NCBI GenBank assembly: GCA_902592275.1
Contig: CACJDW010000007.1
Coordinates: forward strand, 1-63,436
DNA from: an uncultured Pelagibacteraceae bacterium
GTDB lineage: Bacteria > Pseudomonadota > Alphaproteobacteria > Pelagibacterales > Pelagibacteraceae
DNA: 63,436 nt
Direction of reading: 5' to 3'
How positions within the stretch are numbered: position 1 is the first letter of the stretch; each line of letters starts with the position of its first letter. The translations under genes were made by a program, and so were the position numbers. Below the pieces are notes generated by a model that ran no database searches, had not been told where the DNA came from, and was given only the letters and a program-made list of their open reading frames with translations. Shown here in pieces: positions 10,556-19,455 of this stretch.

Positions 10556-12293
10556 GAAACTTCTTTTAATTAAATTAGTTTGTCTTATTTTTTTTACACC
10601 CGCGTTTGCAGAGGAGAAACCGATTGATATTTGGAATATAGAAAAGAAAGATAATCAAGTTATTTCAGAAACAAATATTTCAAGTGAAAATTCTAGTGGC
10701 ACTACTCAGAATAGTGTTTACGAACTACAAACAAACAAACAAACAGATACTATAAAACTAGATAAAGAATTTTCATCAAAAGAAATTAAAATTGTTGGAC
10801 TATATGATCCTAGTGAATACGGTTTGAGTATGGATATGTGGTCAAATTCTGATGGCACTAAATTAAAAAATTTATTTCAGAATATTAATAAGTTTAATCT
10901 TTCAGAGGATGCATCTGATATAATGCACATATCTTTATTAACCAACGCTTATTCTCCAACTCAAAATATTACTGAGCAAGAATTTATGAGCTTTAAATCT
11001 GATTGGTTAATAAAAGATGCAAACTTAGAATTAATAGAAGAATATTTAATTAAAAATCAAATAATAAATTTGCATCCAAATTTAACAAGATATTTGGTAG
11101 ATACTTATTTATCAGAATCAAACGTAAAAAAATCATGTGAGATTTTTTCTAAAAATTCTGAACCCATTCAAGATGAATATCTATCAAAATTTAATTTATA
11201 TTGTTTAATCAATTATGGAAAAAATGAAGAAGCACAACTAATCTTAGATTTAAAAAAAGAGTTAGGTTTTGAAGATAGTTATTACGAAAACAAAATAAAT
11301 TATTTATTTGGATATTTAGATGAGGCAGATAAAGAAATATCAATAAATTCAATTTTAGATTTTCATTTAGCTCATAGAACTAACCCTGAGTTTTCTTATG
11401 AACCAAGTGACGATACACCTAAAATAGTTTGGAAATATCTTTCAGCCGCTAATTTACTTTTTAAAATTCAAGATATAGAGATTACTGATGTAGAAAAAAT
11501 TTCTACAATAGAAAAAGCTGTTAATGATAAAAATTATTCTGAGGAGGAGTTATTCGAATTTTATAAAAAATTCCAATTTAATATTAATCAATTTTTGAAT
11601 GCAAAAGAGGCATATAAATCTTTACCTTCAATCGAGGGACGCGCTCTTTTATATCAAAGAGCTCTTTTAACTGAAGAACCAAAAATCAAATTAGAATTTA
11701 TAAAGATATTAAAAGATCTATTTATATCTGATGATATTAGTGATGCTTTTGATTTGGAATTAAAAAATTTTTTAAGTGAAATTAATGTTGATGATGTGCC
11801 ATCAAATTTTACAACATTTTATAATAGCAATCTAGATAAGAAAGAGACGGCAGATAAAAAGATTAAATATAATAGTAAAATTTTACATCAATCAAAACTT
11901 ATAAATTATTTTAATGGGGATTATGCAAAATCTAAAATTGAAGAGGATCTAGATAAATTTTTAAAGAAAATAAAAAAAGATAAAAAATATTTTTTATCAA
12001 AAAAAGATATAATTTTTTTAGAGGCACTTAAATCTGATGGAGTTAAAATTTCAAAAAAATATGACAGTCTATATGAGGTGAAGCAATCAGAAATGCCTGC
12101 TGATATTCAAACAATGATAGATAATAATGAGATAGGTGCTGCATTGTTGAGAATAATTGAGGTAATTGGACCTGACAAAATTGAAAATATTGATGAAGAT
12201 ACAGTTTATTTTATTATCAACACTTTAAATCAATTAAATGTTGATTTAATTAGAAATAAACTATTGCTAAAAGTTCTTCCTTTAAAAGTATAA
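10530..12293 (+). CDS. Large exported protein, unknown function
   Basis: About 587 aa from the ATG at 10530, chosen because it gives a clean signal peptide: a lysine-rich start, a hydrophobic core LLLIKLVCLIFFTPAFA, and a cut before EEKPIDIW. An in-frame ATG at 10485 would add a basic stretch inside the preceding gene. The mature protein is mostly helical and acidic, with many repeated short helices that could be solenoid (TPR-like), though no clear repeat consensus is visible. It lies between a small membrane-protein gene and def, so it may have a periplasmic or envelope role. Not recognised. Confidence 0.65.
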   Translation: MKILKLLNKKLLLIKLVCLIFFTPAFAEEKPIDIWNIEKKDNQVISETNISSENSSGTTQNSVYELQTNKQTDTIKLDKEFSSKEIKIVGLYDPSEYGLSMDMWSNSDGTKLKNLFQNINKFNLSEDASDIMHISLLTNAYSPTQNITEQEFMSFKSDWLIKDANLELIEEYLIKNQIINLHPNLTRYLVDTYLSESNVKKSCEIFSKNSEPIQDEYLSKFNLYCLINYGKNEEAQLILDLKKELGFEDSYYENKINYLFGYLDEADKEISINSILDFHLAHRTNPEFSYEPSDDTPKIVWKYLSAANLLFKIQDIEITDVEKISTIEKAVNDKNYSEEELFEFYKKFQFNINQFLNAKEAYKSLPSIEGRALLYQRALLTEEPKIKLEFIKILKDLFISDDISDAFDLELKNFLSEINVDDVPSNFTTFYNSNLDKKETADKKIKYNSKILHQSKLINYFNGDYAKSKIEEDLDKFLKKIKKDKKYFLSKKDIIFLEALKSDGVKISKKYDSLYEVKQSEMPADIQTMIDNNEIGAALLRIIEVIGPDKIENIDEDTVYFIINTLNQLNVDLIRNKLLLKVLPLKV

Positions 12294-12314
12294 AAATTAT
12301 AATAAAATCAAGTT

Positions 12315-12833
12315 ATGGCTATCAGAACTATAATAACAGAACCTAATAAATTACTTAGGCAAATATCTAAACCAGTAAATTCTGTTGGTAAAGAAGAACA
12401 AAAATTAATGGATGATATGCTAGAGACAATGTATGACGCAAACGGAATTGGTCTCGCGGCGATACAAGTTGGAGTACCAAAGAGAATTATTGTAATGGAT
12501 ATAAGTAAAGATGAGAGTAAAAAAGAGCCAAGATATTTCGTAAATCCGGTTATTAAAAATAAAGATCCAGAAAAAGCAACTTATGAAGAAGGATGTCTTT
12601 CTGTGCCAAATCAGTTTGCAGAAATAGATAGACCTAGTAAGTGTGAAGTGGAATATCTTGATTACGATGGAGAAAAGAAATTGCTAAAGGCTGATGGTCT
12701 TCTGGCAACATGTATTCAGCACGAGATGGACCATTTAGAGGGAATCCTATTTATTGATTATCTTTCAAAATTAAAAAGGTCAATGATAATCAAAAAATTA
12801 TCAAAATTAAAATCCACTTCTGTAGAAGCTTAA
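12315..12833 (+). CDS. def: Peptide deformylase
   Basis: 172 aa. Removes the formyl group from the N-terminal methionine of new proteins. All three metal/catalytic motifs are intact: GIGLAAIQVG, EEGCLSVP (cysteine ligand) and QHEMDHLEG (two histidine ligands and the catalytic glutamate). It starts 21 bp after the exported protein gene and is followed 3 bp later by fmt, the enzyme that adds the formyl group, so the formylation cycle is encoded as one unit. Confidence 0.97.
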   Translation: MAIRTIITEPNKLLRQISKPVNSVGKEEQKLMDDMLETMYDANGIGLAAIQVGVPKRIIVMDISKDESKKEPRYFVNPVIKNKDPEKATYEEGCLSVPNQFAEIDRPSKCEVEYLDYDGEKKLLKADGLLATCIQHEMDHLEGILFIDYLSKLKRSMIIKKLSKLKSTSVEA

Positions 12834-12836
12834 TCA

Positions 12837-13760
12837 ATGCTAAAAAAATTAGTTTTTATGGGTACTCCCATGTTCGCTGTTCCAATTTTAAAATCACTTT
12901 ATCAAAATGGATATCCTATTTCTTGTGTTTATACACAACCACCTCAAAAATCTAAAAGAGGTCAAAAAATTAACAAGTCACCAATTCAATTAATTTCTGA
13001 GACTTTAAATATAGAATTTAGAACACCAAATTCATTAAAAGAAAATTTAGATGAATTAGAATATTTTAAATCTTTAGAGGCAGATTTGGCAATAGTTGTT
13101 GCTTATGGTCAAATTATACCAAAGTCATATTTAAATTTAACTAAAAAAGGATTTATTAACATACATGCATCTATTCTTCCAAAGTGGAGAGGCGCTGCCC
13201 CTATTCAAAGATCAATTATGAATTTAGATAAAGAGACAGGAATTAGTATTATGAAAATAGGGGAGGAACTAGATACAGGACCGGTATGTAATATTTATAA
13301 AATTAATATCGAAAATAATTTAAATGCTGAAGATATTAATGAAAAGCTATCAAGTTTGGCTGCAGAGAAAATTTTAGATAATATAGATGATATATATGAG
13401 GATAAAGCAAACTTTGTAGAACAAGATCACTCATCAGCAACATACGCATCAAAAATTCAAAAAATAGAGGGGCAAATTAATTGGAAAGAGGATGCTAAAA
13501 TTATAATTGGTAAAATAAATGGACTATATCCAGTTCCGGGAGCTTATTTCATGTTTAACGGTGAGAGATATAAAATATTAAAAGCAGAAATTGGACAAGC
13601 GCAAGGAAAACCAGGTGAGGTTTTATCTGACTATTTAGAAATTTCGTGTGGAGACAAAAAATCAATAAAAATTAAAGAAATACAAAGACAAGGAAAAAAG
13701 CCTCAAAGTATTGGAGAATTTGTTTTAGGAACACAAATTAAAAAGGGTTCATTTATATAA
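12837..13760 (+). CDS. fmt: Methionyl-tRNA formyltransferase
   Basis: 307 aa. Transfers a formyl group from 10-formyl-THF to initiator Met-tRNA. The N-terminal domain begins VFMGTPMFAVPIL. The catalytic block is INIHASILPKWRGAAPIQRSI (N-H-D triad region), with EELDTGP further on. The smaller C-terminal OB-like domain starts near residue 205 (INWKEDA.. NGLYPVPGAYF). Its stop codon overlaps the truA start by one base. Confidence 0.96.
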   Translation: MLKKLVFMGTPMFAVPILKSLYQNGYPISCVYTQPPQKSKRGQKINKSPIQLISETLNIEFRTPNSLKENLDELEYFKSLEADLAIVVAYGQIIPKSYLNLTKKGFINIHASILPKWRGAAPIQRSIMNLDKETGISIMKIGEELDTGPVCNIYKINIENNLNAEDINEKLSSLAAEKILDNIDDIYEDKANFVEQDHSSATYASKIQKIEGQINWKEDAKIIIGKINGLYPVPGAYFMFNGERYKILKAEIGQAQGKPGEVLSDYLEISCGDKKSIKIKEIQRQGKKPQSIGEFVLGTQIKKGSFI

Positions 13761-14500
13761 TGAATAGATATCAAATACTTATTGAGTATGTGGGAACAAA
13801 TTTTAGAGGATGGCAAATTCAAAAAAAGGGCCCAACAATTCAAGGATTAATTCAAGAAAAATTATCAAAATTATTAAAAGAAAAAATTGTTTTACATGGT
13901 CAAGGAAGAACTGATGCAGGGGTTCATGCATTTGAGCAATCTGCACACTTTGATTGCAAAAATAAAATAACCGATAAAATTAAATTTTTAAAATCCATTA
14001 ATCATTTTTTGAACTTAAAAGACATTGCAATTAAAAATGTTAAAAAAAGAAATAATAAATTTCATGCTAGATTTTCAGCAAAACAAAGAATTTATAAATA
14101 CTTTATTTTTAATCAAATAAGCCAACCAATAATTGAAAAAAATAGAGCATGGCATGTTCGTAGGCCTTTAAATTTAGAATTAATGAAAAAGGGCGCAAAA
14201 AAGTTATTAGGAACTAATGATTATTCAACTTTTAGATCTTCAAGCTGTCACGCTAAAAGTCCAATTAAAACTATTAAATCAATTAAAATTAAATCATCAA
14301 AAAATAAAATTGAATTTCAATTTAGTTCGCAATCATTTTTACAACATCAGGTTAGATCTATGGTTGGTTGTTTAAAATACTTGGGAGAAACTAAATGGGA
14401 TTTGAAAACTTTTGAAAAAAGATTTAAGTCAAAAAAAAGAACGCTGTGTGCTCCTCCAGCACCACCAAGTGGTTTATTTTTATTTAGAGTTCTTTATTAA
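13760..14500 (+). CDS. truA: tRNA pseudouridine(38-40) synthase
   Basis: 246 aa. Converts uridines 38-40 in the tRNA anticodon arm to pseudouridine. The catalytic aspartate lies in GRTDAGVHAF. YKYFIFN, NDYSTFRSSSCHAKSPIKTI and FLQHQVRSMVG are further family motifs. The length is normal. It is coupled to fmt through TAATG. The last 21 bp overlap the end of the SET-domain gene on the other strand. Confidence 0.95.
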   Translation: MNRYQILIEYVGTNFRGWQIQKKGPTIQGLIQEKLSKLLKEKIVLHGQGRTDAGVHAFEQSAHFDCKNKITDKIKFLKSINHFLNLKDIAIKNVKKRNNKFHARFSAKQRIYKYFIFNQISQPIIEKNRAWHVRRPLNLELMKKGAKKLLGTNDYSTFRSSSCHAKSPIKTIKSIKIKSSKNKIEFQFSSQSFLQHQVRSMVGCLKYLGETKWDLKTFEKRFKSKKRTLCAPPAPPSGLFLFRVLY

Positions 14501-14971
14501 TTTATTTTTATTGCTCATAGCAAACTTTTTATTTATTCGCCATCTAGACTCAGCTCTTACAATATACCCACAACAGTTTTTTGATTTACATTTACAAGGA
14601 AATTGTTTGTAGTTTTCATCATAACCAAATCCATAATCACAGGTAAACTCCTCACCTTTTTTAATATCTTTGATTGCTTTGACCCAAATTTTCAATCCCT
14701 TTCCATCGTAATCACAATTATTATCACAAGAATGATTAATTAAACCTGCGGTATTCCATGAAAAATCCCCATCTAGATCGTATCTTTTATTTATTGTGAA
14801 TAAATATATTGGTTTACTATTATCGTACTTATCAGAATCTTGTGTTTGTTTTTTTGTTATAAGTTTTCCAACATAATCAATTATTTTGGTTCCCTCTTTA
14901 ATGTCACGAGTTGCATAAAGCCCTCTACCTTTATTATCAATTCCAGATCTTTTTATTTTATATAATTTCAT
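14480..14971 (-). CDS. SET-domain protein (putative protein-lysine methyltransferase)
   Basis: 163 aa, essentially a bare SET domain. GRGLYATRDIKEGTKIIDYVG is the N-terminal SET part (SAM site), LINHSCDNNCDY is the NHSC pseudoknot motif, IKKGEEFTCDYGF supplies the catalytic ELxxDY-like tyrosine, and CKCKSKNCCGYI is a post-SET-like CxC cysteine cluster that would bind zinc. Such proteins methylate lysine side chains; bacterial targets are rarely known. It is the last gene of a leftward block, 34 bp after a histone-deacetylase-fold gene. Its end overlaps truA. The family is clear; the substrate is unknown. Confidence 0.85.
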   Translation of the reverse strand: MKLYKIKRSGIDNKGRGLYATRDIKEGTKIIDYVGKLITKKQTQDSDKYDNSKPIYLFTINKRYDLDGDFSWNTAGLINHSCDNNCDYDGKGLKIWVKAIKDIKKGEEFTCDYGFGYDENYKQFPCKCKSKNCCGYIVRAESRWRINKKFAMSNKNKLIKNSK

Positions 14972-15005
14972 GAAGATTTTTTATTTAGAGTTTTCTTAAG
15001 AATTA

Positions 15006-15935
15006 TCAATTAAATTCTAAAAGAGCATCAACGTGTCTTTTAGTGCTGTCTCGAAGTGCATTTAGGTCATAACCGCCCTCTAAAATTGAAACAACTTTTC
15101 CATTACAAAACTTTTTAGAAGTCTCTAATACTCTTTTAGTAATAGTAAAATAATCCTCTGTTTTTAAATTAAATTGAGCGAGAGGGTCATCTTCATGGGC
15201 GTCAAAACCAGCGCTAATCAATATAAATTCTGGTCTAAACTCTTCTAATTTTCTTAATACACGGTCAAATACGTTTAAATATTCCTCTGAACTTATGCCA
15301 GCTGGCAAAGGTATATTAAAGATGTTGTTAAATTTACCTCTTTCTTGTTCTGAACCAGTTCCTGGGTAGTAGGGATATTGATGAGTTGATATAAAAAGAA
15401 CATTTTCATTTTCATAAAAAATATCCTGTGTTCCATTACCGTGATGTACATCAAAATCAATTATTGCAACTTTTTTATATTTATATTTTTTCAACAAATA
15501 GTTTGCACCAATACTCACTGAATTTAAAATGCAAAAACCAGCTGCTTTATTTTGTGAACTATGATGTCCAGGAGGTCGAACACTACAGAATGCATTTCTA
15601 AATTCTTTTTTTTCTACTCCATCAATTGCAGCAATTATTGATCCAACCGCATCGAAAGTTGCATCTTTGCTTCCAGGTGAAATGATTGTATCACCATCAA
15701 GAGAAGAAAAACCTTTTTTTGGGAAAGAACTCTTTACTAAATTTAAATAATTATTTTCATGTGTGGTTAATAGAATATCATCTGAAACTTTAGATGGTTT
15801 CTTCCATATAAGATTTTTATTATTAAGCTTTTTAAAATTTTCTACTATGACTGATACCCTTGCTATTTGTTCTGGATGCCCAGGACCTGTATCATGATTT
15901 TGAGATGTATCTGATGTAATTAAGCCAGTTTTCAC
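15006..15935 (-). CDS. Histone deacetylase-fold amidohydrolase (HDAC / acetylpolyamine amidohydrolase family)
   Basis: 309 aa. Zinc amidohydrolase of the arginase/deacetylase fold. Visible are RPPGHHS (catalytic His-His), GFCILNSVSIGA, IIDFDVHHGNGTQ (zinc Asp and His), STHQYPYYPGTG, SAGFDAHEDDPLA (second zinc Asp) and EGGYD (the tyrosine that polarises the carbonyl). Family members remove acetyl groups from acetyl-lysine or acetylpolyamines. It overlaps dapE by 4 bp and is followed by the SET-domain gene, so it is cotranscribed with lysine-biosynthesis genes. The substrate cannot be assigned from sequence. Confidence 0.9.
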   Translation of the reverse strand: MKTGLITSDTSQNHDTGPGHPEQIARVSVIVENFKKLNNKNLIWKKPSKVSDDILLTTHENNYLNLVKSSFPKKGFSSLDGDTIISPGSKDATFDAVGSIIAAIDGVEKKEFRNAFCSVRPPGHHSSQNKAAGFCILNSVSIGANYLLKKYKYKKVAIIDFDVHHGNGTQDIFYENENVLFISTHQYPYYPGTGSEQERGKFNNIFNIPLPAGISSEEYLNVFDRVLRKLEEFRPEFILISAGFDAHEDDPLAQFNLKTEDYFTITKRVLETSKKFCNGKVVSILEGGYDLNALRDSTKRHVDALLEFN

Positions 15936-17089
15936 TTAAAGTAATTATCTAAGATTTTAGTATAAATTAAAGTTAATCTTTTTAAATCAGATAATGACAC
16001 ACATTCCCCTACCTTATGCATAGTTTTTCCTACTAACCCAAATTCTAAACATGGAGCTATTTTTCTTATAAATCTAGCATCTGACGTACCACCAGTTGTA
16101 GATAGTTTAGGTTTAATTTTAGTAATTTTCTTAATTGTATTTTGTATCATAAATGTGGTTTTGTTAGGCTTAGTCAAAAAGGCCTCACCAGAAACACTGT
16201 ATTCAATTTTATATTTTGATTTATTTTTATTACAAATTTGTTTTATTACTTTATTAATTTTGTTCTTTAATTTGTAAGATGTGTGTTTGTTATTAAATCT
16301 AATATTAAAGGATGCACTAGCTAATCCTGGAATTACATTATCAGCTGAATTATCAATGTTAATTTTTGTTATTTCTAAATTTGTAGGTTGAAAATCTTTT
16401 GTTCCTTTATCAAATTTAACTTCTTTTAACTTTTTGAGTATTTGGACTAAAGCTGTTGATGGATTGTTTGCTCTGTTAGGGTAAGCTACATGACCTTGAA
16501 TGCCAATGACAGACAATTTTCCAGTCATACTACCTCTACGACCAATTTTTATCATTTCTCCTAATTTATTTGGATTTGTAGGTTCTCCCACTAAGCAAAA
16601 ATCTATTTTTTCTTTTCTTTTTCTCAAATACTCAACAACTTTTTTTGTTCCATTAATTGCAACTCCTTCTTCGTCTCCAGTAATCAGAAGGCTGATGGAA
16701 CCATCAAATTTTTTATTTTTCTTAGAAAAGTTACTTACTGCGGTAACAAATGCAGCTATTGAGCTTTTCATATCATTTGCACCTCTGCCAATTAAGTATC
16801 CTTTTTTAATAGCCGGTTTAAAAGGATTAACAGTCCAATCATTTAAATCGCCAGGTGGTACTACATCTAAATGACCTGCATAACAAAAATTTGGATTTGC
16901 TGTACCAAGTCTTGCATAAAGATTTTTTACAGGATAACTATTTTTATCTTTGAACTCGAGAATTTTAGTTTTAAAGCCAATTTTTTTTAATTTTTTTTCT
17001 AAAAATTTTATAACACCAGCATCAATTTTTGTAACGGACGGAAACTTAATTAGCTCTTTAGCTAATTGAAGTTCATTAATTTTTTGCAT
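15932..17089 (-). CDS. dapE: Succinyl-diaminopimelate desuccinylase
   Basis: 385 aa, M20 family metallopeptidase. Cleaves N-succinyl-LL-DAP in lysine and peptidoglycan-precursor synthesis. Visible are FAGHLDVVPPGD in the form CYAGHLDVVPPGD (first metal His/Asp), GRGANDMKSSIAAFV (bridging Asp), ITGDEEGVAINGT (catalytic Glu-Glu), CLVGEPT, GRRGSMTG, and GGTSDARFI with the C-terminal metal histidine in TMHKVGE. It follows dapD by 2 bp, so both steps of the succinylase branch are side by side. Confidence 0.95.
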   Translation of the reverse strand: MQKINELQLAKELIKFPSVTKIDAGVIKFLEKKLKKIGFKTKILEFKDKNSYPVKNLYARLGTANPNFCYAGHLDVVPPGDLNDWTVNPFKPAIKKGYLIGRGANDMKSSIAAFVTAVSNFSKKNKKFDGSISLLITGDEEGVAINGTKKVVEYLRKRKEKIDFCLVGEPTNPNKLGEMIKIGRRGSMTGKLSVIGIQGHVAYPNRANNPSTALVQILKKLKEVKFDKGTKDFQPTNLEITKINIDNSADNVIPGLASASFNIRFNNKHTSYKLKNKINKVIKQICNKNKSKYKIEYSVSGEAFLTKPNKTTFMIQNTIKKITKIKPKLSTTGGTSDARFIRKIAPCLEFGLVGKTMHKVGECVSLSDLKRLTLIYTKILDNYFK

Positions 17090-17091
17090 TT

Positions 17092-17919
17092 TTATTCTCT
17101 TAATAGATCGTTAACTGATGTTTTTGATCTCGTTTTTTCATCAACTTGTTTAATTATTACCGCACAATACAAAGATGGCGCTTGTGGATTGTTTTTATCA
17201 GGCAAGGATCCTGGAACTACTACTGAATAAGGTGGAATTTTTCCATAAGTTATTTCACCAGTTTTTCTATTAACAATTTTTGTTGATTGTCCAATATACA
17301 TTCCCATACTTAGAACAGAGCCTTCTCCAACTATTACGCCTTCTACTACTTCTGACATTGCTCCTAAGAAAACATTGTCTTCAATAATTGTTGGTAATGC
17401 TTGAGCAGGTTCTAATACTCCTCCAACGCCAGTACCAGCTGAGATATGACAATTTTTTCCAATCTGACAACAACTCCCTGCACGACTAAATGTATCCATC
17501 ATTGTTCCTTCATCAATATACGCTCCAATATTTACATAACATGGCATCAAAACCGCATTCTTTCCTACAAATGATCCTTTTCTTACTGGCGAATTAGGTA
17601 CCATTCTAAAACCAGCTTTTTCATGATCTTCTTTTGTCCATCCAGCTGTTTTTCCTTTAAGTAAATGAGCTTTGTCATACCAGCTACTGTATGGACCATT
17701 TAAATTTTCCATTGGATACATTCTAAAGCTTAACATGATAGCTTTTTTTAGATGCTGATGAGTAACCCATTCGCCATTGATCTTTTCAGCTACTCTTGCT
17801 TTTCCACTGTCTAAATCATCAATAATTTGATTAACAGCATCCTTTAAAGATTTATCTGAATTTTGGCTTACTTGGTCTTTATTTTCCCAAGCTTCATTTA
17901 TAATTTTTTCAATACTCAT
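17092..17919 (-). CDS. dapD: 2,3,4,5-tetrahydropyridine-2,6-dicarboxylate N-succinyltransferase
   Basis: 275 aa. Left-handed beta-helix acyltransferase that succinylates tetrahydrodipicolinate using succinyl-CoA. The hexapeptide-repeat region runs from about GSFVGKNAVLMPCYVNIGAYI through IGKNCHISAGTGVGGVLEP, IIEDNVFLGAMSEVVEGV and SVLSMGMYIGQST. The RKGSFVGKN and PPYSVVVPGSLP blocks are typical of DapD. Gaps to both neighbours are only 2-5 bp. Confidence 0.96.
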   Translation of the reverse strand: MSIEKIINEAWENKDQVSQNSDKSLKDAVNQIIDDLDSGKARVAEKINGEWVTHQHLKKAIMLSFRMYPMENLNGPYSSWYDKAHLLKGKTAGWTKEDHEKAGFRMVPNSPVRKGSFVGKNAVLMPCYVNIGAYIDEGTMMDTFSRAGSCCQIGKNCHISAGTGVGGVLEPAQALPTIIEDNVFLGAMSEVVEGVIVGEGSVLSMGMYIGQSTKIVNRKTGEITYGKIPPYSVVVPGSLPDKNNPQAPSLYCAVIIKQVDEKTRSKTSVNDLLRE

Positions 17920-17924
17920 AATTT

Positions 17925-18596
17925 TTATGAGTTTTTTAATAACCTTATTTCTTTTAAAAATAAAGAAAGATTTTCTATTTTGTAATCAATATACTCTTCA
18001 TCAGACTCTTTTTTCCCCCAGTATTCATCATTGATTAACCAAACTGTTTTTGCTCCTCTTTCTTTTCCAATAGATAAGTTTTTTGCAATATCTTCAATGT
18101 AAAGTGTCTCAGTTGGATCAATTTGAAATTTTTTGACCATCAGATCAAATGCTTTTGCCTCAGGTTTTGGACTGTACCCAGCATCAACAATGTCAAATAC
18201 ACCGTCAAATTGATCATCAATTCCTAAGTGAGTAGTAATATTTTTAACATGTTCTTTACTGCCATTTGTAAATACAAATTTGTTTAGATTAATATTTTCA
18301 AGCTCATTCCTTAAAGCAGTGTCTTTTTCTAAAAAATCTAAATTAATATCATGCACGTAGTCTAAAAATTCTCTTGGAGGTATATCGTGATGTATCATTA
18401 AACCATTAAGACTAGTGTTATATTTATGAAAATAATTTGTTTGTAATTCTTTTGCCTCTTTTAAATCTACATTTAATTTATTTGAAATATATTGAGTCAT
18501 TTTTCTACTTACTTGCCCAAATACTCCTTCAAGATCACTATAGAGTACCCCATCGCAATCAAATAATATGTTTTTGATATTCTTTAACTCTTTCAT
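17925..18596 (-). CDS. HAD-superfamily hydrolase, pyrimidine 5'-nucleotidase-like
   Basis: 223 aa. Catalytic motif I is LFDCDGVLYSD (nucleophile and acid Asp), motif II FVFTNGSKEHV, motif III KPEAKAF with its lysine, motif IV YIEDIAKNL. The cap and FTNGSKEHV resemble the SDT1/PPM1 pyrimidine 5'-nucleotidase group, which dephosphorylates UMP, CMP or vitamin-B6-like phosphates. A gene of this type lies between argB and dapD in many alphaproteobacteria. It overlaps argB by 4 bp. The true substrate is unknown. Confidence 0.85.
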   Translation of the reverse strand: MKELKNIKNILFDCDGVLYSDLEGVFGQVSRKMTQYISNKLNVDLKEAKELQTNYFHKYNTSLNGLMIHHDIPPREFLDYVHDINLDFLEKDTALRNELENINLNKFVFTNGSKEHVKNITTHLGIDDQFDGVFDIVDAGYSPKPEAKAFDLMVKKFQIDPTETLYIEDIAKNLSIGKERGAKTVWLINDEYWGKKESDEEYIDYKIENLSLFLKEIRLLKNS

Positions 18597-19441
18597 TGTC
18601 TTATTAGGGTCCCAGATCCCTTGTCAGAGAATATTTCCCATAAACATGAATGTGGCTTTGTGCCATTGATTATACCAACTGCTGTTACACCATTATTTAT
18701 GGCGTCTAAGCATGCGTTTATTTTAGGTATCATACCTTCTGTAATAGTTTCATCTTGAATCATTTCAAGAACCTCAGATGAAGAAATTTCCTCTATTAAT
18801 TTTTTATTTTTATCTAGAACACCATCCACATTTGTCATCAATAAAAGTCTTCTTGATTTTAAAGATTTTGCTATGGCCATTGCGGCAGTATCTCCATTAA
18901 TATTATATGTTTGATTTTCTTTACCCAATCCCAATGGTGAAATTATAGGAATTTTATTTTGATTAATTATATTTAATATTTGTTCATTATTAATCTCATT
19001 TGGTATTCCTACAAATCCTAGCTCTTCTGCTTCTGGTATAGTTTTTATAACATTATTATTTTTTGTGTGAACAGAGATTGCCTCTGTGCCTTTATTTTTT
19101 AAAGAATTAACAATGTCATTATTAAAATCAATCAAAACAGTTTCAACGATATCAATTATATTCTTATCAGTTACTCTTAGTCCTCTTATAAATTTTGATT
19201 GAATATTTGATTTTTCTAGCTCTCTTTTAATTCTAGGTCCACCACCATGAATTACCACAGTTGCAAGGCCTAATTTATTTAAAACATTAAGATCAGTTAT
19301 AAAGTTATTAAATACGTTTCTATCAATTAAAACGTTTCCTCCATATTTAATTACTATCAAATCATTTTTGTATTTTTCAATATATTTAATTACTTCATTT
19401 AATGGTGGCCCATCTTTAGGTAGTATCTTTTCAAGGTCCAT
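18593..19441 (-). CDS. argB: Acetylglutamate kinase
   Basis: 282 aa. Phosphorylates N-acetylglutamate, the second step of the arginine acetyl cycle. Visible are VIKYGGNVLID (phosphate-binding Lys), VVIHGGGPRI, the GLRVTD block, YNINGDTAAMAIA and LLLMTNVDGV. An IPKINACLDAINNGV segment near the C-terminus completes the fold. It starts 14 bp after yidC. In many alphaproteobacteria the GTPase gene engB lies between yidC and argB; it is not here. Confidence 0.96.
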   Translation of the reverse strand: MDLEKILPKDGPPLNEVIKYIEKYKNDLIVIKYGGNVLIDRNVFNNFITDLNVLNKLGLATVVIHGGGPRIKRELEKSNIQSKFIRGLRVTDKNIIDIVETVLIDFNNDIVNSLKNKGTEAISVHTKNNNVIKTIPEAEELGFVGIPNEINNEQILNIINQNKIPIISPLGLGKENQTYNINGDTAAMAIAKSLKSRRLLLMTNVDGVLDKNKKLIEEISSSEVLEMIQDETITEGMIPKINACLDAINNGVTAVGIINGTKPHSCLWEIFSDKGSGTLIRQ

Positions 19442-19455
19442 TTATTATTTAATTA

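Noticed and set aside
14412..14612. Small open frame across the truA/SET junction
   Set aside because: Out of frame with truA and antisense to the SET gene; both of these are supported by motifs.
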